A DNA stretch of 43,975 nt, taken from contig JACZJI010000070.1 of NCBI GenBank assembly GCA_014860665.1, forward strand, positions 1-43,975, read 5' to 3'. Below the pieces are notes generated by a model, which had not been told where the DNA came from, did no database searches, and saw only the letters and a list, made by a program, of their open reading frames with translations. Positions 23,246 through 32,699 of the stretch are shown one piece after another (the first letter of the stretch is position 1; each line of letters begins with the position of its first letter). This DNA comes from Bacteroidales bacterium (GTDB lineage Bacteria > Bacteroidota > Bacteroidia > Bacteroidales > F082). The position numbers and the translations under genes were made by a program.

Positions 23246-24519
23246 AATTACTGACCAAAACCACACTTTATTTTGTAACGATCACACTCGTTGTATTCTT
23301 TTTGGGTGGGATTGGCCTCTATGTCATCATGCAGAATCTCGTGGAAAAAGAAGTCAACAATGAATTGTACGACCGTATCCACTTTGTTCTGAATGAAGTT
23401 TATCAGACTCCCACCTTGAAGGGGGTCACTTTTATCGCCAGCGAACCCATAGAAATTGAAAAAGTTGAAAACCCACATCGGGCGCCAACATTCGAGCTTA
23501 AGGATACCGTGCTTTTCAATAGTGTTCAGCGATTCTATTCGCCTTATCGCCGGCTGACCACTGTCGTAAGGAGTAAAGACGGGGATTATTACCGCATCAG
23601 TATTTTTAAGTCGCTGATTGCCTCAAATATTCTGATTGAAAGAGTAGCACTGGTTACTACACTCATGCTGCTGCTTTTTATTTTGCTCGCTTATTTCCTG
23701 AACCGGTATATTTTCGGGAAAATCTGGGCAGACTTTTTCGATTCACTCCACAAGATACAGGAGTTCAGCCTGAGCAATCCGCAGAAAGAAGCATTTTCTC
23801 CTTCCGAGATCATTGAATTCGATGAACTGAACCGGGTTCTGAACAAAATGATCGATAAGATTATCAACGACTATGAAGGCGTTAAAGAGTTTACCGGAAA
23901 CTTGTCTCATGAGGTACAGACGCCTCTGGCTGTTATCAAAAATAAAACCGATCTGCTTTTTCAGGAATCTCTGAATGAAGAGCAATTTAAACTGGCAGGC
24001 TCTATCTATTCCGCAACAAACCGGTTATCGGAAATTGTGAGAAGCCTCGGGCTGATCGCACGAATCGACAAAAATCAGTTTACTAATCTCACCAGCATCG
24101 ATCTGGAAAGTATCATCAAAGAACAGCTTGAAAATTTTGATTCGCTTATTGAATCCAGAAAAATAAAGGTGAATGTCAATTTCGAAAACCGTCCACCACT
24201 GATCATGGACAAGAATCTCGCCGAAATTCTCATCAACAACCTGATAAAAAATGCCGTTAGGCATAATGTTGAAAAAGGATTCATCAACATAGCCGTCAAC
24301 GGAAAATCATTACAGATGTCCAACTCAGGTGAAGATCCGGGCATTCCTACTGAAGAGCTTTTCGAACAATTCTCGAGGGCCTCGAAAGAAGGTTACATGG
24401 GCATTGGCCTTGCAATCGTCAAAAAGATTACAGATTATTACGGAATGAAAATTACTTACGAATATAAAAACCAGAATTCTGAACATAAATTTGTCATTAT
24501 TTTTTCGCAAAATCACTAA
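23242..24519 (+). CDS. Sensor histidine kinase, partner of the OmpR-type regulator
   Basis: The protein has 425 residues. It has two membrane segments (about 9-30 and 134-154) around a periplasmic sensor of about 100 residues, then a linker and the HisKA domain with FTGNLSHEVQTPLAV, whose His223 is the phosphorylation site. The ATPase part has the N box NNLIKNAVRHN, a G1 box of the SNSGEDPGIP type and a G2 box GYMGIGLAIVKK. No haem-binding motif is evident in the periplasmic part, so the signal is unknown. It overlaps the response regulator by 4 bp. A weak hairpin (24534-24551) follows the stop. Confidence 0.92.
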   Translation: MKLLTKTTLYFVTITLVVFFLGGIGLYVIMQNLVEKEVNNELYDRIHFVLNEVYQTPTLKGVTFIASEPIEIEKVENPHRAPTFELKDTVLFNSVQRFYSPYRRLTTVVRSKDGDYYRISIFKSLIASNILIERVALVTTLMLLLFILLAYFLNRYIFGKIWADFFDSLHKIQEFSLSNPQKEAFSPSEIIEFDELNRVLNKMIDKIINDYEGVKEFTGNLSHEVQTPLAVIKNKTDLLFQESLNEEQFKLAGSIYSATNRLSEIVRSLGLIARIDKNQFTNLTSIDLESIIKEQLENFDSLIESRKIKVNVNFENRPPLIMDKNLAEILINNLIKNAVRHNVEKGFINIAVNGKSLQMSNSGEDPGIPTEELFEQFSRASKEGYMGIGLAIVKKITDYYGMKITYEYKNQNSEHKFVIIFSQNH

Positions 24520-24651
24520 TCATTTTACATTTACTGTGATGTTTTACACAGCCTTTATTAAGCAAATCAATCCATTATTTGTAATTTTTATAAATTAAAG
24601 AATCTACATATTTTTCTATATAAATTCAGAATTCATACAGAATCTCCCACG

Positions 24652-24658
24652 TTCTTTG
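24652..24658 (+). promoter_or_regulatory. Possible weak -7 box of the hem operon
   Basis: TTCTTTG lies 26 bp before the hemA ATG. It lacks the TA of the consensus, so read-through from the two-component genes is also possible. Confidence 0.3.
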
Positions 24659-24684
24659 CATTACTAAAATTCTAAAAAAGGAAA

Positions 24685-25941
24685 ATGACAGGTTTAATAG
24701 GAATCAGCTATAAATCAGCAGACTTAGAAGTCAGAGAACGTTTTTCTTACACCAAGGAAGAAATCTCAGAAATAGCTGAAAACTGTTTAAAAAGCGGACA
24801 TATCGAAGGAGTGGTCATTCTTTCCACTTGCAACCGCAGCGAAATCTACTATAATTGTCCCCGTGAAAGAACTAAAGAAGCCGCTGACACCATCTTGAAT
24901 GAGCTGGCAGTGAAAAAAGGTTACAACAGTTCGCTTGCTTCATATTTTTATTTCAAGGAAAATTCAGAAATGGTAGAGCACCTTTTTAAGGTGGTTTCAG
25001 GCATTGACTCTTTGATTCTGGGTGAAGACCAGATCATCGGACAAGCAAAAGAAGCTTTCAACTATGCTGAAGAAATCAAGTCAACAGATAAAATACTGAG
25101 GAGACTTTTCACAAAAGCATTTGAAATTGGTAAAAGAGTCCGCACCAAAACGCAAATCAGTCGCGGTTCGGCATCTACCAGTTCAGCAGCTGTAAATCTG
25201 GCCCATCAGCGTTTTATGCGCATGAGTGAACTTCACGTGATGATGATCGGTGCAGGTCAGACCGGACAGTTGGTACTCAACAGCCTGAGAAAATCAAAAT
25301 TCGCTTCGCTGACTATTGCCAACCGTACCTATTCAAAAGCCGAAGAGCTGGCTGAAATCTACGGTGGTAAAAGCATCAAAATCGAAGAAATTGATCAATA
25401 CCTTTCAGGTTGTGATATGATTTTCATTGCTACAGATGCTAAAGAACCCATCGTGAAATTGGAATCGGTAAAAAAAGCCGTTCAACAAAGAAGCAGCGAC
25501 CAAAAACAGTCATATTTTGATCTTTCAGTTCCTCGCAACATTGAAGACAGTGTTGCCGAAGTTGAGGGAGTAGAGCTTTTTACCATTGATGATTTGCAAA
25601 ATATCGTACAGAGCACCAATCAAAACAGAAAACAGGAAATTGCTGCTGCTATGGAAATCATCGATAATGCAACGGAAAACTTCACAGAATGGGAACATGA
25701 ACAGGAATTGGTTCCTATGATCCTGAAAATAAAAAAGAACTTTCAGGAACTCAACCAGGCAGAGATTGAAGAGTTCATGAAAATCCGTTCTTTAAAAGAA
25801 CACGAATTATTAGAAGAATATTCAAAACACATCACAGATAAATTTGCCCGGGTTTTCATTAAAAACCTTAAAAGCATTTCCAAGGACGTCGACAATAGCA
25901 AAGACTTCATGGCTTTGGCTGAGGGTTTTTTTGAATTGTAA
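24685..25941 (+). CDS. hemA: Glutamyl-tRNA reductase
   Basis: It reduces glutamyl-tRNA(Glu) to glutamate-1-semialdehyde with NADPH, the first committed step of haem synthesis by the C5 route. The N-terminal domain has the catalytic Cys49 in LSTCNRSEIYY. GEDQIIGQAKEAF is near 114, GSASTSSAAVNLA near 161 and the NADPH loop MIGAGQTGQLV near 188. The C-terminal dimerisation helix is complete. The length (418) is normal. It leads a same-strand cluster hemA-C-D-B-L-E-N with very short gaps, 5 bp to hemC. An AGGA lies just before the ATG. Confidence 0.96.
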   Translation: MTGLIGISYKSADLEVRERFSYTKEEISEIAENCLKSGHIEGVVILSTCNRSEIYYNCPRERTKEAADTILNELAVKKGYNSSLASYFYFKENSEMVEHLFKVVSGIDSLILGEDQIIGQAKEAFNYAEEIKSTDKILRRLFTKAFEIGKRVRTKTQISRGSASTSSAAVNLAHQRFMRMSELHVMMIGAGQTGQLVLNSLRKSKFASLTIANRTYSKAEELAEIYGGKSIKIEEIDQYLSGCDMIFIATDAKEPIVKLESVKKAVQQRSSDQKQSYFDLSVPRNIEDSVAEVEGVELFTIDDLQNIVQSTNQNRKQEIAAAMEIIDNATENFTEWEHEQELVPMILKIKKNFQELNQAEIEEFMKIRSLKEHELLEEYSKHITDKFARVFIKNLKSISKDVDNSKDFMALAEGFFEL

Positions 25942-25946
25942 GAAAT

Positions 25947-26882
25947 ATGAGTAAAGAGGTAAAAATTGGCACCCGCGGCAGCAAACTTGCCCTGTATCAA
26001 GCCAAAAGAGTAAAAGGTGAGTTAGAGCAAAAATTTCCGGAAATTCAATTTGCTTTGGAGATTATTCACACCAAAGGTGATAAAATTCTGGATGTAGCTT
26101 TATCTAAAATTGGAGACAAGGGATTATTCACCAAGGAAATTGAGCAGGCACTTTTGGATGGTCAGATTGATCTTGCCGTTCATAGTATGAAAGATCTTCC
26201 AACAGATCTACCGGAATCTTTGAAACTGGGTGCTGTGCTGGAACGTGGTGAAACACGTGAAGCTTTTGTAGCCGCCAAGGGCAGGACTTTATCAGACTTA
26301 AATGAAAATGATATTATAGGCACCTCCAGCGTAAGGCGGAGGGCACAACTTCTGGCGATGAACCCGAAGTTTAAGGTTGTTGATATTCGTGGTAATGTAG
26401 AAACTCGCTTAAACAAGTGGCGTTCCGGCCATTGCACTGCTACAATCATGGCTGCAGCAGGCATTCAGAGACTGGAACTTGGGGAGGCAATCAGCGAGTT
26501 GGTTGATATTGAGAAGATGGTCCATGCTCCGGCACAGGGGATCATTGCCATCGAAACACGCGAAGAAGATCCGTTCATCGATTCGCTGATGGCAGGAATT
26601 AATCACACAGAAACCTGGATCATGGCCCAGGCAGAATATGCTTTCCTGGCAGCCCTTGGTGGAGGCTGCCAGGTACCTATAGCATGTCATTCTGAGGTGA
26701 AAGACGGGGAGATAAGCATTACCGCACAAGTACTTTCGCCCGACGGAAGCCGGTCGATAAAACAAACCGTAAAAAGCAGCACTGCTCAGGCAGTTGAAAC
26801 CGCACAAAAACTGGCCGCTTCCTTCTTACAACAGGGAGCTTTAGAAATTATAGGAAGCATTGAGCGCCAAACAACTAAATAG
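25947..26882 (+). CDS. hemC: Hydroxymethylbilane synthase (porphobilinogen deaminase)
   Basis: It joins four porphobilinogen molecules into linear hydroxymethylbilane. The start IGTRGSKLALYQA, the basic region GTSSVRRRAQLLA at 125-137, DIRGNVETRLNK at 147-157 and the dipyrromethane cofactor Cys241 in LGGGCQVPIA are all present. The length is 311. Its end overlaps the hemD start by 23 bp. Confidence 0.96.
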   Translation: MSKEVKIGTRGSKLALYQAKRVKGELEQKFPEIQFALEIIHTKGDKILDVALSKIGDKGLFTKEIEQALLDGQIDLAVHSMKDLPTDLPESLKLGAVLERGETREAFVAAKGRTLSDLNENDIIGTSSVRRRAQLLAMNPKFKVVDIRGNVETRLNKWRSGHCTATIMAAAGIQRLELGEAISELVDIEKMVHAPAQGIIAIETREEDPFIDSLMAGINHTETWIMAQAEYAFLAALGGGCQVPIACHSEVKDGEISITAQVLSPDGSRSIKQTVKSSTAQAVETAQKLAASFLQQGALEIIGSIERQTTK

Positions 26883-27639
26883 TGTCCCCGGGGAAAAATC
26901 TGTCATCAGCACACAGCCCTTCGAACAAGCCGAAAAACTAAAAAAGGCTTTAGAAGGTAGTGATATTTCCTTTTTCAATCTGCCGATGATTCGTACTGAG
27001 GCATTGCCTCTTTCGGGAGAAATTACCGATGCTATTCAGAATCTAAGGCTGTTCAGTCTGGTAATTTTCACAAGCAAAAACGGGGTCATTAATTTCTGGG
27101 AAGCTTTGGAGCAGCTGAAAATCACATTTCCTGCGACATTAAAAACTGCTGTTATTGGAAACGGAACAGCAAAAACTTTGGAGAAATATCATGGCAACCC
27201 TGGTTTTGTAAACGAAGGAAAGACATCCACAGATTTTGCTGCTTATTTAAAATCAGAAGTTATTAGCAAAAGTGACAAAATATTACTGGTTCAAGGGAAC
27301 CTGGCGCCTGATTTTTTGTTCAACGAATTGAGTGAAATCGCAGCAGTGAAACGCATTGACGTTTACCAGACTGTAGCAGAAGAAACCTGCGATGACAATA
27401 TATTAAAGGAAATCCGGGACAACCGTTATGGTTTGCTGATTTTCAGCAGCCCGTCAGGATTTTCGAATTTTTACAAATTTTACAAACGTGGTGAAGAAGA
27501 AAAATTCCCATTAAGGATATTATCCATCGGGAATACCACCACCGAAGCCATTTCCGGAATTTGCAAGACTGAGATTATTACAGCTGAGAGACCGGATACA
27601 CAAGGTTTAAAAAATGAAATTTTACGTTATTTCCATTAA
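26860..27639 (+). CDS. hemD: Uroporphyrinogen-III synthase
   Basis: It cyclises hydroxymethylbilane to uroporphyrinogen III with ring-D inversion. HemD proteins are very divergent; here the assignment rests on length (259), the two-lobed layout with FTSKNGVINFWEAL near 68 and LIFSSPSGFSNFYKF near 190, and position between hemC and hemB. The start is TTG at 26860 inside hemC, preceded by AGGAAG at good spacing; there is no in-frame ATG until well into the protein. The overlap suggests translational coupling with hemC. Confidence 0.85.
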   Translation: MSAKQLNSVPGEKSVISTQPFEQAEKLKKALEGSDISFFNLPMIRTEALPLSGEITDAIQNLRLFSLVIFTSKNGVINFWEALEQLKITFPATLKTAVIGNGTAKTLEKYHGNPGFVNEGKTSTDFAAYLKSEVISKSDKILLVQGNLAPDFLFNELSEIAAVKRIDVYQTVAEETCDDNILKEIRDNRYGLLIFSSPSGFSNFYKFYKRGEEEKFPLRILSIGNTTTEAISGICKTEIITAERPDTQGLKNEILRYFH

Positions 27640-27651
27640 AAAATTAAAAAT

Positions 27652-28626
27652 ATGAGCTTTCCAACAACGAGACTTAGAAGATTACGTTACAATCCCGTTT
27701 TAAGGGATATGGTTACCGAAACCAAAGTAACAACCGACGACCTTATCATGCCGTTGTTCGCCTGTCCGGGAAAAGGTGTGAAAAATCCTATTGTTTCCAT
27801 GCCCGGAAATTATCAACTCTCTATCGACTTATTGGTTGAAGAATGTAAATCATTGATGAACGTGGGTGTTCGAGCCATTATTTTGTTCGGTATTCCTGAA
27901 GAAAAGGATGAAACCGGCATGATTGCTGCTCATGATGATGCTATTATTCCAAAAGCTATTGATGCCATCAAGAAAAACGTACCGGGAATGTATATTATAG
28001 CCGACGTTTGCAACTGCGAATACACCACCCACGGACATTGCGGTGTGATCGTTGACGGTGACGTAGAAAATGATCAGACTTTGGATTCTTTGGTTGCACA
28101 ATGCATCACCTTTGCCAAACATGGTGTGGATATGGTTGCTCCCAGCGATATGATGGACGGCCGTGTCAAAGCCATTCGTGAGGGTCTCGATAAAGAAGGA
28201 TATTACATGACTCCCATCATGGCTTATTCAGCTAAATATGCTTCCGCTTTTTACGGACCTTTCCGCGACGCGGCTGACAGTGCACCGAAATTCGGGAACC
28301 GTGCCACTTATCAGATGAATCCTCCCCAAACCAATGAGGCCATGCGCGAAATCGAACTGGATATCATCGAAGGGGCCGACATCGTGATGGTGAAACCGGC
28401 ACTGAGTTATCTGGATATTATCCGCAGAGCCAGAGACCGCTTCGACCTGCCTATTGCAGCTTACAACGTAAGTGGTGAGTTTGCCATGGTTAAGGCCGCT
28501 GCAGAAAGAGGTTGGATTGACGAAGACCGCATCGTGAAAGAAATTCTCACTTCCATCAAAAGAGCAGGCAGTGACCTCATTTTGACGTATCACGCAAAAC
28601 AATTCGCAGAAAAACTGCTGAAATAA
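27652..28626 (+). CDS. hemB: Delta-aminolevulinic acid dehydratase (porphobilinogen synthase)
   Basis: It condenses two 5-aminolevulinate molecules to porphobilinogen. The zinc-type active site is visible: DVCNCEYTTHGHCG with Cys120, Cys122 and Cys130, so the enzyme should need zinc rather than magnesium at the catalytic site. The two Schiff-base lysines are Lys195 (AYSAKYASAFYGPFRDAA) and Lys248 (MVKPALSYLDII). The length is 324. It sits 12 bp after hemD and 29 bp before hemL. Confidence 0.97.
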   Translation: MSFPTTRLRRLRYNPVLRDMVTETKVTTDDLIMPLFACPGKGVKNPIVSMPGNYQLSIDLLVEECKSLMNVGVRAIILFGIPEEKDETGMIAAHDDAIIPKAIDAIKKNVPGMYIIADVCNCEYTTHGHCGVIVDGDVENDQTLDSLVAQCITFAKHGVDMVAPSDMMDGRVKAIREGLDKEGYYMTPIMAYSAKYASAFYGPFRDAADSAPKFGNRATYQMNPPQTNEAMREIELDIIEGADIVMVKPALSYLDIIRRARDRFDLPIAAYNVSGEFAMVKAAAERGWIDEDRIVKEILTSIKRAGSDLILTYHAKQFAEKLLK

Positions 28627-28655
28627 AGAATTTTAATAGAAAGAATTGACTATTT

Positions 28656-29957
28656 ATGGATTACAACCAAAGCGTCAGTGCGTTTCAGGACGCCCAGCAA
28701 CTCATTCCGGGAGGCGTAAATTCTCCTGTAAGAGCCTTTAAAAGTGTGGGAATTCCACCCGTTTTTATTGATCACGGCAAAGGATCGAAAGTGTATGACA
28801 TTGATGGTAACGAATACATTGATTTTGTTTCCTCCTGGGGACCTTTGATTTTAGGTCATGCGCATGAAGAAATTCTGAAAGCCATCAACGAAACGGCAAA
28901 AAAGGGAACCTCTTTCGGTGCCCCCACACTTATGGAAACCAAAATGGCCCGGCTTATTGTTGACATGGTGCCGTCGGTTGAAAAAGTAAGAATGGTTAAT
29001 TCAGGAACTGAAGCCACCATGAGTGCCATCAGGTTGGCACGGGCTTTCACCGGAAGGGAAAGGATCATCAAATTCGAAGGAAATTATCATGGTCATGCCG
29101 ACAGCTTCCTGATCCAGGCAGGGTCAGGAGCCATGACTCTCGGTGTTCCCGACAGCCCGGGCGTCACCAAAGGTACGGCCGGAAATACGCTGGTGGCTCC
29201 TTACAATGATGCAGAAGCCGTTGAAAAGCTTTTTGCCAGCTTCCCGAACCAGATCGCAGCCGTAATCGTGGAACCGGTGGCTGCCAACATGGGCTTGGTT
29301 CCTCCAAAAGAAGGATTTCTTCAGGCACTTCGCGACATCACCAAAAAACATCATGCATTACTGATTTTTGATGAAGTGATTACCGGATTTCGCCTGGCAC
29401 GTGGCGGTGCTCAGGAATATTTCGGCATCAATCCTGACCTGACTACGTTGGGAAAGATCATCGGCGGAGGATTGCCGGTGGGCGCTTACGGCGGAAGAAA
29501 AGAAATCCTGGATATGCTGGCTCCCAACGGTCCGGTTTACCAGGCCGGTACCCTTTCAGGAAATCCGCTGGCCATGGCTGCCGGTTATACAGCTTTGAAA
29601 ATTCTTAAAGAAAATCCTGGCATCTACGAAAGTTTGGAAAAGAAAGCCGAAAAACTGGCCGAAGGATTCCGGAAGAACATTGCAGAAACAGGAGTTAAAG
29701 CCGTCGTAAATCAAATAGGTTCCTTACTGACAGTGTTCTTCACCGATCAACCGGAAGTAAATTCTTTCGAACAGGCGGCCAAATCAGATACCGGCCGTTT
29801 TGCAGAATATTTCAGGTTGTCTCTTGAAAATGGTATTTACCTGGCACCTTCGCAGTTTGAGTGTGCTTTTGTTTCGGATGCGCATACACCTCAGGACATT
29901 GAAATGACTATAAAAGCCAACCGGGCAGCGCTGAAAAAAATGGCTGAGAACAATTAG
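28656..29957 (+). CDS. hemL: Glutamate-1-semialdehyde 2,1-aminomutase
   Basis: It is a PLP enzyme that turns glutamate-1-semialdehyde into 5-aminolevulinate, so it acts just after HemA. It has the family opening [32 protein letters not shown] near 112-130, FDEVITGFR near 238 and the PLP-binding Lys267 in [17 protein letters not shown]. The length (433) is normal. It is followed by a 219-bp gap with a dispersed repeat, so hemE may be transcribed less or separately. Confidence 0.97.
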   Translation: MDYNQSVSAFQDAQQLIPGGVNSPVRAFKSVGIPPVFIDHGKGSKVYDIDGNEYIDFVSSWGPLILGHAHEEILKAINETAKKGTSFGAPTLMETKMARLIVDMVPSVEKVRMVNSGTEATMSAIRLARAFTGRERIIKFEGNYHGHADSFLIQAGSGAMTLGVPDSPGVTKGTAGNTLVAPYNDAEAVEKLFASFPNQIAAVIVEPVAANMGLVPPKEGFLQALRDITKKHHALLIFDEVITGFRLARGGAQEYFGINPDLTTLGKIIGGGLPVGAYGGRKEILDMLAPNGPVYQAGTLSGNPLAMAAGYTALKILKENPGIYESLEKKAEKLAEGFRKNIAETGVKAVVNQIGSLLTVFFTDQPEVNSFEQAAKSDTGRFAEYFRLSLENGIYLAPSQFECAFVSDAHTPQDIEMTIKANRAALKKMAENN

Positions 29958-30018
29958 AATTTTACAAACGTTGTTCAAAGAAATTATATGATAAACAGCA
30001 GGAGCCAAATGACCCAAC

Positions 30019-30111
30019 GCACCCCCAACCCCTAAAGGGGCGTGCTACCACACGCTTGAATAACAACAAATCAAGGTAGGGGCAAGTTCCCCCTTTAGGG
30101 GGCTAGGGGGC
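30019..30111. repeat. Dispersed C/G-run repeat, copy 2
   Basis: It begins ACCCCCAACCCCTAAAGGGG and ends CCCCCTTTAGGGGGCTAGGG, matching the copy at 3284-3374 in both ends and in length (93 and 91 bp), with a variable centre. It splits the haem cluster between hemL and hemE. Confidence 0.75.
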
Positions 30112-30176
30112 AATGAAGGGCTTTTAAATACGGGAAGGTAAAAAAAGTATTAATTCACAAATTTCATAAGGAGCAA

Positions 30177-31202
30177 ATGACTTCTGTTTTTTTAGACACA
30201 TTACATTTTAAAGAGACCTCGCGGCCACCGGTGTGGTTTATGCGGCAGGCAGGACGTGTGCTTCCCTCATATCTCAAACTCAAAGAGAAACACACTTTCT
30301 GGGAAATGATGCGCGATCCAAAGCTGGCAGCCGAAGTTACTTTGCTTCCTGTTTACGATCTTGGTGTGGATGCCGCCATTTTGTTTTCAGATATTCTGGT
30401 GATCCCCTATGCCATGGGCATGGGCCTGGATTTCACCGACAACGGTCCGGTTTTTGAAAAGCCGATAAAGATGATGACCGATCCGGTGAAAAATATGAGT
30501 CCAGATCCGGAAAAACTGAACTACATCTACAAGGTCATCGACGAAATTCTGGTTACCCGGCCGGAAAACACACCGCTAATCGGTTTCTGCGGAGCGCCGT
30601 TAACCGTGCTGAGTTTTATGATCCAGGGACTGGGAAGCCGTTCAGATTTCTCAGATGCCGTGAAATGGATGTTTGCAAACCGGGAGACATTACAGCAGTT
30701 GATTGATGTGGTTACCGAAATGACTTTGGTTTACGTAAAAAATCAGATCAAGCACGGCATTGAAGCTTTTCAGCTTTTTGAAACTAATGCCGGACTCATC
30801 CCTAATGAGTTTTACAAAGAATTCTTCCTGCCTTCGGTGAAAAAGATCGCTTCTGCCGTGCGGTCAGAAGGCATTCCGTTTATCTTTTTCCCAAAAGGAT
30901 TAGGAAATGGGATCACGATGGTTGATTTTGATGTTTGTGATTTTCTGAGTGTCGACTGGCTTACTTCTATCGAAGATGCAAGAAAACTGGTAGACGAGAA
31001 AGTAGGTCTTCAGGGAAACCTGGATCCCCGGGTACTTTTCGCATCCAAAGGAGCCATTGAAAAAGAGCTGAAGAATTTTTTGACTTTCGGAAAAAAACAT
31101 CAAAACTGGATTTTCAATCTGGGACATGGCTTTATGCCGGAAACACCTTTTGAAAATGCACGTTTCATTACCGACTGGGCAAAAAATCAAAACTGGAGAT
31201 AA
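30177..31202 (+). CDS. hemE: Uroporphyrinogen decarboxylase
   Basis: It removes four carboxyl groups from uroporphyrinogen III to give coproporphyrinogen III. The signature PPVWFMRQAGRVLPSY at residues 17-32 binds the substrate, DAAILFSDILVIPYAMG near 66 carries the key Asp, and GFCGAPLTVLSFM is near 138. GNLDPRVL near 280 and LGHGFMPETP near 317 are typical. The length (341) is normal. An AAGGAG lies just before the ATG. hemN starts 40 bp after it. Confidence 0.96.
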   Translation: MTSVFLDTLHFKETSRPPVWFMRQAGRVLPSYLKLKEKHTFWEMMRDPKLAAEVTLLPVYDLGVDAAILFSDILVIPYAMGMGLDFTDNGPVFEKPIKMMTDPVKNMSPDPEKLNYIYKVIDEILVTRPENTPLIGFCGAPLTVLSFMIQGLGSRSDFSDAVKWMFANRETLQQLIDVVTEMTLVYVKNQIKHGIEAFQLFETNAGLIPNEFYKEFFLPSVKKIASAVRSEGIPFIFFPKGLGNGITMVDFDVCDFLSVDWLTSIEDARKLVDEKVGLQGNLDPRVLFASKGAIEKELKNFLTFGKKHQNWIFNLGHGFMPETPFENARFITDWAKNQNWR

Positions 31203-31242
31203 CCAAAACAAAGCAATTTTGATCAAGGACAAAGATTAAGCT

Positions 31243-32613
31243 ATGAACTTAGAAATTTTCAAAAAATACAACAGGCCAGGGCCGCGTTACACGAGTTATC
31301 CCCCGGCAACATTTTTTCAGGGCGGATTTACACCCGCTCAATACATCGAGCAGATTGGGATCTCTAATTATGACAAACCGCAGAATATTTCTTTCTACGT
31401 TCACATTCCGTTTTGCAACCGGCTCTGCCATTTCTGTGGCTGTACCACAGGAATTTCCCAGAAGGAAGAGGTAATTCGAGCCTACATCGATGCCATCATC
31501 AAAGAGATAAAAACGGTTGCAAAATATCTCGACCCTAATCGTAAGGTCAGCCAGATTCACTGGGGCGGCGGTACTCCCAATGCCATCAACATGTCTTATC
31601 TCGAAGAAATCATGCAGGTTTTCCACGACAATTTTAATTTTGTCGAAAAGCCTGAGATTGCTGCCGAATGTCACCCAGGAGAACTTGATTTTGAAGACAT
31701 TGACCGAATGGCTGCCGCCGGATTTAACCGTATCAGCCTGGGAGTTCAGGATTTTGACCCGGCCATCCTTAAACTGGTAAACCGTATTCCATCTAAAAGA
31801 CCCGTGGAGGACCTTGTGGCTCGCATGAAAGCAAACGGTTTTAATGGTGTAAACCTTGATTTGATTTATGGTTTACCCGGACAAACCCGTGAAAGCTTTG
31901 CAGAAAACATCCGGAAAGTAATTGAAGTTTCACCCGACCGTCTGGCAACATTCTCATACGCCCATGTGCCCTGGGTAAAATCTGCACAGAAAATACTGGA
32001 AAAAAGAGGATTGCCTACTCCGGATGAAAAACTGGAAATGTTCCTTGAGGGTCTAAATGGACTAACCAGCGCAGGATATGTTGCTATCGGGATGGACCAT
32101 TACGCCAAAGCTGATGATGATTTAAGCCTGGCTTTAAAGAATAAAACGCTGCACAGGAATTTCCAGGGATATGTAACCCGGGAAACAACCGGACAGGTTT
32201 ACGGTTTTGGAAGTTCTTCCATAACACAGCTTTGGGGAGCGTACATCCAGAATGTAAAAACATTTAAAGAATACATCGAAGAAATCAGCAAAAATGGTCT
32301 GGCAACGGATAAAGCTTACGTGATGACTCCGGAAAATCTGGTTGTCCGTGAAGTAATCACAGAGATCATGTGCAATGGCCGGATGGATTTCGACGAGGTG
32401 GGAGCCCAGTTTGGAAAAGATGCAGAAGAAATCAAGAGAATAACTCAATTCACTCCTGAAAAATTACAGGAACTTATAGATGACCAACTGGTAAGCATCG
32501 AAGGAAATACTGTGAATGTTCACAAAGAAGGCTTCTTCGTAGTGAGAAATATCGCCATGGCCTTTGATCCGTTGCTCAAAACTTCGGATGCCATGTATTC
32601 CAAGACCATTTAG
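31243..32613 (+). CDS. hemN: Oxygen-independent coproporphyrinogen III oxidase
   Basis: This radical-SAM enzyme converts coproporphyrinogen III to protoporphyrinogen IX without oxygen. The cluster motif is in HIPFCNRLCHFCGC, with Cys58, Cys62 and Cys65 binding the 4Fe-4S cluster and Cys67 following, as in true HemN. The N-terminal KYNRPGPRYTSYPPA is specific to HemN and separates it from HemW. The length is 456. It closes the haem cluster and is followed by a strong hairpin. Protoporphyrinogen oxidase and ferrochelatase are not in the window. Confidence 0.95.
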   Translation: MNLEIFKKYNRPGPRYTSYPPATFFQGGFTPAQYIEQIGISNYDKPQNISFYVHIPFCNRLCHFCGCTTGISQKEEVIRAYIDAIIKEIKTVAKYLDPNRKVSQIHWGGGTPNAINMSYLEEIMQVFHDNFNFVEKPEIAAECHPGELDFEDIDRMAAAGFNRISLGVQDFDPAILKLVNRIPSKRPVEDLVARMKANGFNGVNLDLIYGLPGQTRESFAENIRKVIEVSPDRLATFSYAHVPWVKSAQKILEKRGLPTPDEKLEMFLEGLNGLTSAGYVAIGMDHYAKADDDLSLALKNKTLHRNFQGYVTRETTGQVYGFGSSSITQLWGAYIQNVKTFKEYIEEISKNGLATDKAYVMTPENLVVREVITEIMCNGRMDFDEVGAQFGKDAEEIKRITQFTPEKLQELIDDQLVSIEGNTVNVHKEGFFVVRNIAMAFDPLLKTSDAMYSKTI

Positions 32614-32652
32614 GGAATTATTAAAAAACAGATCCATTTGAGAGACACAAAG

Positions 32653-32699
32653 CGATCTCAATACCAATAAGTTGTACTGGTATTGAGATCGTTTCTTTC
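32653..32699 (+). terminator. Terminator of the hem cluster
   Basis: CGATCTCAATACCA pairs perfectly with TGGTATTGAGATCG (14 bp) around an 11-base loop, followed by TTTCTTTCC. It begins 40 bp after hemN. Confidence 0.85.
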
